In this document: piece after piece, positions 36,875-46,064 of the stretch
Position numbering within the stretch: the stretch's first letter is position 1
Layout of the letters: each line of letters starts with the position of its first letter
DNA from: Ignavibacteria bacterium UBA2373
GTDB lineage: Bacteria > Bacteroidota > Ignavibacteria > Kapaibacteriales > UBA961
DNA: 64,000 nt
NCBI GenBank assembly: GCA_002344005.1
Contig: DDTD01000005.1
Span: forward strand, 34,643 to 98,642
Direction of reading: 5' to 3'
Position numbers and translations under genes: made by a program
The notes under the pieces: generated by a model
Database searches by the model: none
Told to the model about the DNA's origin: nothing
What the model saw: the letters and a program-made list of their open reading frames with translations, nothing else

Positions 36875-38191
36875 TTATTGTATCTCTTCGGTATCAATTT
36901 CTCTGAGCAATGCTTCGCGCTCAATTTCCAATTGGCGAATTCTTCTTTCGAGTGAATCTAATTCTTCGGGCATGGAGTCAATTTCGAGCCGAAGTTTTGA
37001 GGCAGCTTCATCAATAAGGTCAATGGCTTTATCCGGCAAAAAACGGTCTGTAATATAGCGTGAGGAGAGCTGCGCTGCTGCCACAATAGCTGCATCATTG
37101 ATACGCACGCCGTGATGCACTTCATAGCGTTCTTTGAGTCCTCGTAAAATTGAGACAGTATCTTCCACACTTGGTTCTTCGACCATTACTTTTTGGAAAC
37201 GGCGCTCAAGAGCAGGATCTTTTTCGATATATTTTTGATACTCATCCAAAGTGGTTGCACCAATGGCATGCAGTTCACCACGCGCAAGAGCAGGTTTAAG
37301 GATATTCGCAGCATCCATACTTCCTTCGGTTTTACCCGCGCCGACGAGAGTATGTAATTCATCAACGAAGAGGATAATTTCCCCATTGGCATCGGTGACT
37401 TCTTTTATCACGGCTTTGAGTCGCTCTTCGAATTGTCCGCGAAAACTCGTTCCGGCAATCAATGCCCCCATATCGAGAGCAACAATGGTTTTGGAGCGTA
37501 GGGTTTCGGGCACATCATTGGCGACAATACGTTGAGCAATACCTTCTACAATAGCTGTTTTACCAACACCGGGTTCACCCACGAGTACAGGATTATTTTT
37601 TGTACGTCGGGAAAGCACTTGCAAAACACGGCGCACTTCATCTTCACGTCCTATGACGGGATCGAGCTTACCGCTGCGCACTTCTTCGTTCAAGATACGT
37701 CCATAGCGTCGCAGTGCTTGATAGGAGTCTTCGGCATTTTGATTGGTCACACGCTGAGAGCCGCGAAACTCGCTTAAAATGCGAAGTATAGTATCTTTGC
37801 GTACATTTTGATCGCGGAGCAATTGTCCGGCTGGGTTGCGGCTTTCCGAAAGAGCAATAAGGATATGCTCAGCGGCGATGTATTCGTCCTTGAGAGCATT
37901 GGCTTCTTTGAGGGCTTCATCGAAGACGGCATTGAGATCATTGGACAAATAATGTTGCGTCAGACCACTTACTTTAGGTAAATGTTCGAGCGCTTCATTA
38001 ATTTTGATTTTAAGAATGGTGGTGTTTGCACCAAGTTTAAGGAGCATTGACGGTACAATACCGGCAGTATCTTGCGCCAAAGCAGCCAGAAGGTGGATTG
38101 GTTCAAGTGCTTGATTATTGTAACTCGAAGCAATTTCTTGAGCAGTTTGCAATGCTTCCTGTGATTTAAGAGTCAGTTTTTGTACATTCAT
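36875..38191 (-). CDS. ClpB-like AAA+ protein, N domain and first ATPase module only
   Basis: 438 residues matching the first half of the ClpB disaggregase, which normally has about 865. The order is the Clp N domain (1-150, two repeats), linker, and NBD1 with Walker A GEPGVGKT (about 205-212), Walker B ILFVDELH, sensor GATTLDEYQKYIEKD and arginine fingers ALERRF. It then stops inside the first helix of the middle domain (EELDSLERRIRQLEIEREALLREI). The coiled-coil M domain and NBD2 are absent, and neither downstream frame continues them; a terminator follows directly. Full ClpB works with DnaK on aggregates; this product lacks the DnaK-contacting M domain and the C-terminal hexamerisation part. 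It may be a remnant or a stand-alone regulator. Confidence 0.85.
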   Translation of the reverse strand: MNVQKLTLKSQEALQTAQEIASSYNNQALEPIHLLAALAQDTAGIVPSMLLKLGANTTILKIKINEALEHLPKVSGLTQHYLSNDLNAVFDEALKEANALKDEYIAAEHILIALSESRNPAGQLLRDQNVRKDTILRILSEFRGSQRVTNQNAEDSYQALRRYGRILNEEVRSGKLDPVIGREDEVRRVLQVLSRRTKNNPVLVGEPGVGKTAIVEGIAQRIVANDVPETLRSKTIVALDMGALIAGTSFRGQFEERLKAVIKEVTDANGEIILFVDELHTLVGAGKTEGSMDAANILKPALARGELHAIGATTLDEYQKYIEKDPALERRFQKVMVEEPSVEDTVSILRGLKERYEVHHGVRINDAAIVAAAQLSSRYITDRFLPDKAIDLIDEAASKLRLEIDSMPEELDSLERRIRQLEIEREALLREIDTEEIQ

Positions 38192-38271
38192 GGAGTAACC
38201 CCGCTTCTATAATAAGTGATGCGAAAGCAAAGACGAATCATCACGCTATTTTGTATGAAAGAGAGGGGGAA

Positions 38272-40488
38272 TCAATGAAAGATAATACATTGCTCTCCAT
38301 GAAATATATTGTTTTCTTTTACTCGAAGAATATAGACACCTGATGATATTGATGTGACATCTATTGAAGTTTGGTGATTAAAATTACCTGATATAACAAC
38401 TTGACCAATATTGTCAAGTAATTCAAAGTAAAGATTATCCACGGTGTTTTTAGAAATTATCTCTAAAGTATGGGTTGCAGGATTGGGGATTATGGTAAAA
38501 TATTTTTTCTCTGATAATTGTTCTTTGTTGTCTTGTATGTACAACAATTTATCACCGGATATAGGATAATTCTCTTTAATTCTTCCAAAACAACCCGAAG
38601 TTGCACCATATTTTGTAAAATCATTCATTGCGCCGGGAAAACCTTCCTTAACAGATGCAATAATATTTGTAAATTGTTTATTACGAAAAGCGATGACACC
38701 ACCACCTCCTCCTCCTCCGGGACCGTCTTGATGCGTCATAACATTGCCGCCATTTCCACCATTCGCAGAAACATATAATTCTCCTTGTATAGTTGATGCA
38801 CCAATATAAATACTTCCACCACCACCACCACCACCTGCACCATCAAGCCAAGCATTGTTAGCAGAAGCACCTTCAGCGAGAATTGATCCATTTTTATTTG
38901 TCTTTATATGTCCGGCAACAATATAAATAATACCTCCACCATTGCCTCCATCGGTAGCAGTATTATCATTACCTTGTCCTGCACCGCCGCCGCCGCCCAT
39001 AAACAATTTCCCATCTTTTGCCTCAAGAGTATATCCACCAAGCCCTTGAGCATTTTCTTTGTTGGCAACAATTTCTTTCCATCCATAGCCCCCACTACCA
39101 CCACATCCTCCATTGCTTCCACCACCGCCACCTGCATTATGTGCATTTCCACCGCCACCGCCATTTGCGATTGCGGATCTGCCCGCTTGGTGATTTTCTG
39201 GTACTATGCAAATAGATTCGCCTTTTAATGAAAAAAGAGTTGAATCTTGTTCGGCAAATAAAATATCGTTATGTGCTAAGACAGTTGTAGATGCATTCAT
39301 AGATTTTCCGCCTATAAATCCTTTACCCGAAGCATTAATTTGATGTTGCAAATAAAGAGTATCTTCGGCATAGAGAACAATAACTCCTCCTTTTTTACCA
39401 TCCCAAGCAGGACATTCAATATTATCGGTAGTTCTTGCATTATTATATTCTTGAAAAAGTATTAACTGAACATTACTGCCGGGTTCATATGAATGCCGTA
39501 ATGGAGTTGCTAAAACAATTTTCTCTCCATCAGAACTCATAATATTCACAAATTCACTTTGTCCTACATTTCCATATTTACTAATTGTTCCTTTATCAGA
39601 AGTTGAATATGCAGCACCTTTCATTTGAAGTACTAATCCTTGTTGCATAGGAAAGCAACTTGGTATAAATTTCCCAACATTTTTTGCTTTGATGGTAAGT
39701 CTATCATCTGAAATTTCTTCTACTTCATGATATGTGTTGATAATTCCTGATATGTCCTGATTGTTAGGTATGGTCGTAGTTGATGAAAAATTTTTATAGA
39801 GTTCTTGTATTTCTTCATATGATAAAACACGATTATATATTCTGACATCATCAATATCACCTTTAAATAAGCTAGCCGGTCTTTCATCCGGATTCTGACG
39901 ACCAATACGAATAGATGTATTGACAAGGTTAAAATTATAATTATTGTTATTATCTTCATCTACAATATTACCATTGAAAATATATTTCACAGTATTTTCT
40001 TGTCTGATAGCTCCCACCATAACCCAGCAGCCGGGTTCAATAGTAAGTGGAACACTCATACGGTCAGCGCAATATGATGCACATGGATAATTTTGTGTGG
40101 TGTAATGGATAGCATTACCATACATACCAAACCACCATTCTTGAGGACCTCCACGATTTTCCCATCGTGTTACAATTGCGCCAAAACTTCCCGATGGTTG
40201 ATTGTAGCGTATCCAAGCAATAAACGTTGCATTGTCTGAGCCATTGAGTGGCTGTCCATCACCACATACTATTGTACTATTTGTTCCATTAAAAGTGTAT
40301 GCTTTGTTTGAAATGCCATCAATGCACAGAGCATTATCATTACGAATGCCGTCATGACCGTTTCCTGATACATCTCGAAGTGAACAATCATCAAATGACC
40401 AGTGAGCAACTAAGCCATTATCTAAAGATTGCGATAGCACGATAATAGGGACGAATAAAAAAAGTATGAAAGATATGAGATTTTTCAT
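38272..40488 (-). CDS. LamG-domain secreted protein with glycine-rich region and T9SS sorting domain
   Basis: A 738-residue exported protein: signal peptide (KNLISFILFLFVPIIVLSQ), then a LamG/concanavalin-like domain (about 25-235). That domain contains HWSFDDCSLRDVSGNGHDG, WENRGGPQEWWFGMYG, and DDVRIYNRVLSYEEIQELY, the usual closing motif. A linker domain follows, then a glycine-rich region (about 440-630) with clusters such as GGGGGNAHNAGGGGGS, and a T9SS type A domain starting at IIPNPATHTLEI. LamG domains commonly bind glycans. It is 3 bp downstream of its paralogue on the same strand, so the two are translated from one transcript. Likely T9SS cargo on the cell surface. Confidence 0.78.
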   Translation of the reverse strand: MKNLISFILFLFVPIIVLSQSLDNGLVAHWSFDDCSLRDVSGNGHDGIRNDNALCIDGISNKAYTFNGTNSTIVCGDGQPLNGSDNATFIAWIRYNQPSGSFGAIVTRWENRGGPQEWWFGMYGNAIHYTTQNYPCASYCADRMSVPLTIEPGCWVMVGAIRQENTVKYIFNGNIVDEDNNNNYNFNLVNTSIRIGRQNPDERPASLFKGDIDDVRIYNRVLSYEEIQELYKNFSSTTTIPNNQDISGIINTYHEVEEISDDRLTIKAKNVGKFIPSCFPMQQGLVLQMKGAAYSTSDKGTISKYGNVGQSEFVNIMSSDGEKIVLATPLRHSYEPGSNVQLILFQEYNNARTTDNIECPAWDGKKGGVIVLYAEDTLYLQHQINASGKGFIGGKSMNASTTVLAHNDILFAEQDSTLFSLKGESICIVPENHQAGRSAIANGGGGGNAHNAGGGGGSNGGCGGSGGYGWKEIVANKENAQGLGGYTLEAKDGKLFMGGGGGAGQGNDNTATDGGNGGGIIYIVAGHIKTNKNGSILAEGASANNAWLDGAGGGGGGGSIYIGASTIQGELYVSANGGNGGNVMTHQDGPGGGGGGGVIAFRNKQFTNIIASVKEGFPGAMNDFTKYGATSGCFGRIKENYPISGDKLLYIQDNKEQLSEKKYFTIIPNPATHTLEIISKNTVDNLYFELLDNIGQVVISGNFNHQTSIDVTSISSGVYILRVKENNIFHGEQCIIFH

Positions 40489-40491
40489 AGA

Positions 40492-42189
40492 TTAATTGTA
40501 AAGTAAAAATGAAGAAAAGTATTTACCTGTATTAGTTGTAAGGCATATATAATATTGTCCGTTTGCTAATCCTTGTGCATTGATAGTTTTATTGTGATAT
40601 CCTGCATTATAATAATCATTTTCTGAATATATGATATTACCCAAAACATCTATTACCGTAAAAGTTATGGATGATGGAAAGCTAAGCGAAAAATCATTAT
40701 GAATAACATTATCATTATTTCGAAATATTGAATATAATGATGTCGGAGTTGAGGAAGTTGTAATAGTTCGCATAGACATGGCGCAACCCTTCAATATTAT
40801 TGTTCCGCTATTGCTTTCTGCCATAAGGCATGAATTTTTAGTACTATCAAAATCAAAGGTAATGTGAGGCGTAAATCTCTCCGTATCCCCCAGCAAACTT
40901 ATGAATGGAATAAAAAAGATTGTATCTGTATGAGTGAGTGGCTCAATTCCTTGTGAAAGAATATCAACAAATACAGAATCTTTTGTATGGTATATGTTCG
41001 TTGTTACTTGCCATGATGAAGCTATGGTTTTATGAAATCTTATTGGTTTGAGTGAATCAAAAATCATGTGATTCTTTTTAAAACCAATTTTTGTTTTGAT
41101 GTGCCGAAGATTAGTTAAGATATTCTTATCCTCGACAACAAGTCGAGTCGCTATTTCAAAGGGCTCAAAATCAGGTGTAATCTCTTTGTTATCTGATGTG
41201 TAAAATCGTACTGTTTGTTTTTGATGTAGTGTATCTATGAGAAAAGTATATTTTTCGATGCAGGAATTTTTTGAAATTATTTCTACTGAATAATATGATT
41301 TTTTATTGAAAACCGTTTTGGGAGAAGCACAACTCGAACATGATAAATTTTGTGATGGTGTCCATTTATACTGTATCTCTGTTGAATTATTGTACAGAGC
41401 AGGGAGAGTTACTGTATCACCTAAACATGAAAAAATTGTTACACTTTTTGACACAATCTCAGGGTAGGTTGCCGTATAATATTCCAAAATTTCATTATTT
41501 GTTAATGCTTTCGCATATACAGTAATACGTGCTATAGATCCTTGATAATGTCCGACTGGTCTGTCGTCGGGATTTTGTCTTCCTATGCGTACAGATGTTG
41601 GTTGAGTAGAGAAAAAGTATGTGCTGCTATCCTTATCAAAGACTTTACCATCTTTTATGTATTCAACCAACGTTAGTGAAGAATTTTTCCTTGATAGTCT
41701 AATCCCTATTAATGACCAGCAGTTGAGAGATAATCCCTTACTCATAAACTCTGGACAATAAGATGCGCAAGGATAATTTTGTGTGGTAAAATGTATTTCA
41801 TCTCCATAAAGTCCAAACCACCATTCTTGTGGTCCCCCTCGATTCTCCCATTTGGTAAGTATGCACTGAAATTGATCTGCTCTTTGCTTAATATTGTCAG
41901 GTTTTACCCAGGTTAGTATTGTAATCGAAGTATTGTCATCAAATAACTTGACATCACCTACATTGCAAAAATCATCTTTACCGTCAAAATAGAGTACATT
42001 AATATTGTTATGGGGTAAACAAACGATTCCATTATGTTGAGTTGCGTGATAATTGTTCGTTGATTTGTCATTTGAAGAACAATCCTTAAATGACCAGTCT
42101 GCGGATATAGAACCAATTGGTTGGCAGATAATATTATGCGTATCTGCCACCCAAATGCAAAGTGTTATTATAATGAGAAAGACCTTCAT
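40492..42189 (-). CDS. LamG-domain secreted protein with T9SS sorting domain
   Basis: A 565-residue paralogue of the downstream protein. Signal peptide (KVFLIIITLCIWVADTHNII), LamG domain (about 30-240) with DWSFKDCSSNDKSTNNYHAT, WENRGGPQEWWFGLYG, NYPCASYC and the closing ARITVYAKALTNNEILEYY. A PKD/SprB-like segment follows with KWTPSQNLSCSSCASPKT. A beta-rich region (about 325-475) could be cohesin-like, and a type A sorting domain begins near FRNNDNVIHNDFSLSF. It starts 47 bp after the methyltransferase gene in what looks like one minus-strand transcript with asnB. Ligand unknown. Confidence 0.75.
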   Translation of the reverse strand: MKVFLIIITLCIWVADTHNIICQPIGSISADWSFKDCSSNDKSTNNYHATQHNGIVCLPHNNINVLYFDGKDDFCNVGDVKLFDDNTSITILTWVKPDNIKQRADQFQCILTKWENRGGPQEWWFGLYGDEIHFTTQNYPCASYCPEFMSKGLSLNCWSLIGIRLSRKNSSLTLVEYIKDGKVFDKDSSTYFFSTQPTSVRIGRQNPDDRPVGHYQGSIARITVYAKALTNNEILEYYTATYPEIVSKSVTIFSCLGDTVTLPALYNNSTEIQYKWTPSQNLSCSSCASPKTVFNKKSYYSVEIISKNSCIEKYTFLIDTLHQKQTVRFYTSDNKEITPDFEPFEIATRLVVEDKNILTNLRHIKTKIGFKKNHMIFDSLKPIRFHKTIASSWQVTTNIYHTKDSVFVDILSQGIEPLTHTDTIFFIPFISLLGDTERFTPHITFDFDSTKNSCLMAESNSGTIILKGCAMSMRTITTSSTPTSLYSIFRNNDNVIHNDFSLSFPSSITFTVIDVLGNIIYSENDYYNAGYHNKTINAQGLANGQYYICLTTNTGKYFSSFLLYN

Positions 42190-42236
42190 ACAATGGCATG
42201 GTTAAAAAGTTTATACGCAATATAATAAGAAATGTG

Positions 42237-43049
42237 TTATTTGGTACATTCAGCCATAACATACCAACCAAGTTTGTTTTCGAATTTCTTTGCTGTGTCA
42301 TCCGAAATGATTGATTTAATTACTCCAAAATGATTTTTTTCAATATGGTGTATTGATATGTCTATATGACTAAAATCTTTAAGTAAAGTTCTCATGGAAG
42401 ATTCTGTATAGAGTTTAACAAGTGGACACGCCTCACTGTGTTCTCGATACTCAATTCTTGATAGTGTTCGCCTATACGACTCGCGAAGAAAGCGAAACAA
42501 TAAAATATATTTCGCCATAAGAACAAAATAGTAATAGGCTGAATTTTTGTGATAAAGTCCAATAATTGCTTTACCGCCGGGTTTAAGTACCCGATGGATT
42601 TCCTTAGCAGCTTTTTCTGTATTAGGCGTGTGATGTATAACGCCAAAAGAATATACGGCATCAAATGTATTATCAGGAAAAGGCATATTTTCAGCGTCGG
42701 CTAATTGAAGATTAGCTGTTTTGTTATAAAGTGCAAATCTTTTTTCAGAAATTTCTTTATGTACGGGAGATAAGTCAATTCCCCAGACTTCTGCGCCTGC
42801 TTCTGCGAATTGCATTAAATCAGTACCCATACCAAAACCGACCTCCAATACTTTTTTCTTATTAAATCGGCTAAAGTTTACAACTTTTTTTAACCAAGGT
42901 GCATATTCGTCATAACGATTTTGGTTAATTCGTTCATAAAACTCCTTTGTACCCACTTCTAAACCATTTGCACCTACTAAGCCACATGGATCTTCTGACC
43001 ATTGGCGAATACTTTCCTGTTTATCTTTATCGATAGTTGTGGTTGTCAT
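42237..43049 (-). CDS. Class I SAM-dependent methyltransferase
   Basis: A 270-residue Rossmann methyltransferase. Motif I is KKVLEVGFGMGTDL, then GAEVWGIDLSPVH (acidic end of strand 2), LADAENMPFPDNTFDAVYSFGVIHHTPN (motifs II-III) and LKPGGKAIIGLYHKNSA. The preferred start at 43049 has AAGGAT eight bases upstream; the in-frame ATG at 43100 would lie within asnB. The N-terminal IRQWSEDPCGLVGA and the remainder resemble methyltransferases found in polysaccharide or natural-product clusters. Substrate unknown. It follows asnB by 19 bp. Confidence 0.85.
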   Translation of the reverse strand: MTTTTIDKDKQESIRQWSEDPCGLVGANGLEVGTKEFYERINQNRYDEYAPWLKKVVNFSRFNKKKVLEVGFGMGTDLMQFAEAGAEVWGIDLSPVHKEISEKRFALYNKTANLQLADAENMPFPDNTFDAVYSFGVIHHTPNTEKAAKEIHRVLKPGGKAIIGLYHKNSAYYYFVLMAKYILLFRFLRESYRRTLSRIEYREHSEACPLVKLYTESSMRTLLKDFSHIDISIHHIEKNHFGVIKSIISDDTAKKFENKLGWYVMAECTK

Positions 43050-43068
43050 TTGCAAATCCTTGTTGTTT

Positions 43069-44979
43069 TTATTGTATAAAGCGTTTGTACCATAATGCAA
43101 GATTCATAATTGAATAAATTGATTTTCCATAATTTTTCTTGCCTTCTTTGTGCATAGACAGCATGGAGTCAATCATGTTCTTGTTCAAAATCCCTTGAGT
43201 CACTAATGGTGAGTTTACTATTGTATTTTGTACTGATGCAAACCAAGGTCCGCGCAACCATTCAGCCATTGGTGCTGCAAATCCTTGTTTTTTACGATAA
43301 ATTATATCATGCGGCAAAATGGGTTCAACAGCTTTCTTTAAGAGATATTTTGTTGTTGCATTCGGCGGCATTTTTTTATCGGGAGGAATGGTCATAGTAA
43401 ATTCAACTAATCGAGAATCAAGAAATGGAACTCTTGCTTCAAGACTATGTGCCATCGTCATTTTATCAACCCGCATTAATAAGAGTTCAGGCAAACGATG
43501 GGATAATTCATAGAATGCCATTCTTTGAATATAATCTGTTGAGACTTTTTGATGCTTGATAATATGATTATGAAGTCGTTGAACCATCAAGTGTGCATTA
43601 TTTGCTAAGTTTGGCTTAATAATTTTTGCTAATATTGTTGGCGGCATATCAACGGCTCCGCCCCAATAGAGTTCATTGTTTTCTGCACCGCGTCGTATAT
43701 AGTCAAGAGCAAGGTATTGACCGCGAGCGGAAAGTATGGGTTTGCTGAGTCCATAAACCATGCTGCGTGCCCATTGCGGTAATGCCATAAAGTTATGCCA
43801 AGGTTTGCGATAAAAATTATATTCCCGCACCATCCAAGGATAACCCACAAATTGTTCATCACTGCCCTCGCCCACTTGAATAACCGTAGTGCCTGCCTCA
43901 CGAGTTAATTTGCTCAGAAAATAGAGCGGAATACATACGGGGTCGCCATTGGGCTCATCTTCATGCCACACTAAATCTTCTAAAACAGGCAATGCATCAT
44001 TATGGTCAATAAGTATTTCATGATGATTGGTATTGAATATACCGGCAACTTGCCGAGCATATTCCATTTCATTATATTTTTCTAATTCTTTAAATCCGAC
44101 AGAAAATGTATCCACAGGTCTGTCCATTAATTCTGCCATTAATGCCACATTGGTGCTGGAATCAACACCGCCGCTCAGAAATACACCAAATGGTACATCG
44201 CTCATCATGCGGTCTTTAACTGCTTGACGCAATAATCGCATAATTTCATCAATGATTTCAGGTTCGGACATTGTTGTATATTCTGCTTGGTGGCGCATCG
44301 GCGACCAGTATCGTTCTATATGTAATGTGCCGTCTGAACGCAAGCGAGCAAAATGGCCAGCGGGTAATTTGTGAATGCCTTCAAACATGGTGGATTGGTC
44401 ACTTGTCATGGAAAATGCCAAATAATTGGTCATCTCCGCATAATTCATCTCTCGCTTTACGGATGGATGTTGTAAAATAGATTTTATTTCCGATCCGAAA
44501 ATAAATTGTCCATTTCGATGGGTGTAATATAATGGTTTAACACCGATACGATCGCGAGCGCAGAATAATTCATTGTTCTGATTATCCCATATTGCCAAAT
44601 CCCACATACCAATCATCGCATGAAGAAATTGCACTCCATATTCTTGATAACCATATAATATGGTTTCTGTGTCGGTGCGGGAACGATAGCGATATCCCTT
44701 TTTTTCAAGATCGGGACGTAAGCGTTCATGATTATATATTTCACCGTTAAAAACAATAGTGAAACGTCCATCAGGTGTTATCATCGGCTGATGTCCGGCA
44801 GCTGATAAATCAACAATAGAAAGTCGTCTGAAACCTAAACCGCATTGTCTGTTATGGGAAACCCATTGCCCTTCATCGTCGGGACCACGATGGGCTATCA
44901 CATCGGTCATTTTCCGCAATAATGATTCCGAAATGCTTGATTGTGCTGTAAAATCAACAATACCTGTTATGCCACACAT
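43069..44979 (-). CDS. asnB: Asparagine synthase (glutamine-hydrolysing)
   Basis: A 636-residue two-domain enzyme. The N-terminal class II glutaminase begins with CGITGIVDF, so Cys2 becomes the nucleophile. It continues with RGPDDEG, GLGFRRLSIVDLS and VFNGEIYNH. The C-terminal synthetase has the PP-loop VFLSGGVDSSTNVAL, then GEGSDEQFVGYPW and LEARVPFLDSRLVEF. AsnB makes asparagine from aspartate, but homologues also amidate sugar carboxyl groups in surface polysaccharide clusters. The linked methyltransferase and secreted LamG genes leave either role open. First gene of a probable four-gene minus-strand unit reaching 38272. Confidence 0.92.
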   Translation of the reverse strand: MCGITGIVDFTAQSSISESLLRKMTDVIAHRGPDDEGQWVSHNRQCGLGFRRLSIVDLSAAGHQPMITPDGRFTIVFNGEIYNHERLRPDLEKKGYRYRSRTDTETILYGYQEYGVQFLHAMIGMWDLAIWDNQNNELFCARDRIGVKPLYYTHRNGQFIFGSEIKSILQHPSVKREMNYAEMTNYLAFSMTSDQSTMFEGIHKLPAGHFARLRSDGTLHIERYWSPMRHQAEYTTMSEPEIIDEIMRLLRQAVKDRMMSDVPFGVFLSGGVDSSTNVALMAELMDRPVDTFSVGFKELEKYNEMEYARQVAGIFNTNHHEILIDHNDALPVLEDLVWHEDEPNGDPVCIPLYFLSKLTREAGTTVIQVGEGSDEQFVGYPWMVREYNFYRKPWHNFMALPQWARSMVYGLSKPILSARGQYLALDYIRRGAENNELYWGGAVDMPPTILAKIIKPNLANNAHLMVQRLHNHIIKHQKVSTDYIQRMAFYELSHRLPELLLMRVDKMTMAHSLEARVPFLDSRLVEFTMTIPPDKKMPPNATTKYLLKKAVEPILPHDIIYRKKQGFAAPMAEWLRGPWFASVQNTIVNSPLVTQGILNKNMIDSMLSMHKEGKKNYGKSIYSIMNLALWYKRFIQ

Positions 44980-45175
44980 GGTTAATTAAAGTAGTGAAAA
45001 ATGATTTTTTGAGAAATATACCAAGATTAAAGTGATTGTAGAGCTTTTCATGATTGATTTTCTTTATTTGTAAGGATTTGAAACACTGAAAATTCTAAAA
45101 CCACACTGTTTTTGGTATAAACATAGAGAATAATGGATTTATTACCATACATTCATTGCCGGAAAATAAATATGG

Positions 45176-46024
45176 TTAATATTCATACGCAATAGTATTA
45201 ACAATAAATTCTCCATAATGAAAATCGCCTTCGGGTAATGCCCATATAAATTGTAATGTTGTGGGGACTAATACCGAGTCGAATTTTTTATAGTCTTTGC
45301 AGAGCATAATAAAACGAGCTTTTTCAAAGTGATTTTTGAAGTCGCGGAATTTATCTTGTGTTTCCATGCGTGTTATCAAGCCATTTTCATCGAAGAATAC
45401 TGTGACAGAAACGCTTAAACTATTATCACGTAATGTCATGCGCGCCGAAGTATTGTCAATGGAGTGCCATTGTACGCCATTCATCGGCAACAGTGCCGTC
45501 GGATACCAGACTGCTTCCATCAGATAACGCACCAAAAGACTGATTGAAGTTTCATTACCGGAAGATTCAAGCAGTGGAATGCTATTAAAAAGTTTGAGAA
45601 AACTGTTTCCATGACCATTAAGATAGGTTAAGTGCGCAGTTTTATTACCAAAGCGTCCTTTCCACACAAATCCCGGTTCATCGGCGGAGTAATGCGCCAG
45701 ACCACGCACGGGATACCACTCATCATCAGGTCGCTGACGGAATTGTCCGCCGTGACGAATATGGGCAAAACGTATGATGGATTGTGCTTCCGGAAAAATT
45801 GCCCGGAAATATGTTTTGACAGGTGCGGGCACATTGCCGTATTCATGGGATTGCACCATTGCCCGTATTGTGCCGTGATGAGAACGTTCTTTTTTACGAA
45901 TACGCGAAAATGCTCTTGCAATACGCATATTCGTCACTAATGCCGCACCGGCAAGAGATAAAAAAAGTGCACCGAAAAAGCCACCAAAAATGATAAGGAA
46001 TTGCATAATTCTACCCGCCACCAT
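45176..46024 (-). CDS. DUF6920/DUF6544-like membrane-anchored protein
   Basis: 282 residues with one N-terminal membrane helix (FLIIFGGFFGALFLSLAGAALV). The soluble domain fits the DUF6920 (formerly DUF6544) pattern as I remember it: PAPVKTYFRAIFPEAQ, IRHGGQFR, DEWYPVRGLAHYSADEPGFVWKGRF, YLMEAVWYPTALLP and GLITRMETQDKFRD. Function of the family unknown. It lies 40 bp downstream of the cytochrome b-like gene on the same strand, so the pair is probably co-transcribed. Confidence 0.65.
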   Translation of the reverse strand: MVAGRIMQFLIIFGGFFGALFLSLAGAALVTNMRIARAFSRIRKKERSHHGTIRAMVQSHEYGNVPAPVKTYFRAIFPEAQSIIRFAHIRHGGQFRQRPDDEWYPVRGLAHYSADEPGFVWKGRFGNKTAHLTYLNGHGNSFLKLFNSIPLLESSGNETSISLLVRYLMEAVWYPTALLPMNGVQWHSIDNTSARMTLRDNSLSVSVTVFFDENGLITRMETQDKFRDFKNHFEKARFIMLCKDYKKFDSVLVPTTLQFIWALPEGDFHYGEFIVNTIAYEY

Positions 46025-46064
46025 TTAACATGAAAGAACTCCGTATCCGAAATATACGATATAT

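Noticed and set aside
38518..39228. Plus-strand frames rich in Thr/Ile/His opposite the glycine-rich region
   Set aside because: They are the complement of GGN-rich codons of the LamG/T9SS gene, with no start signals or homology.
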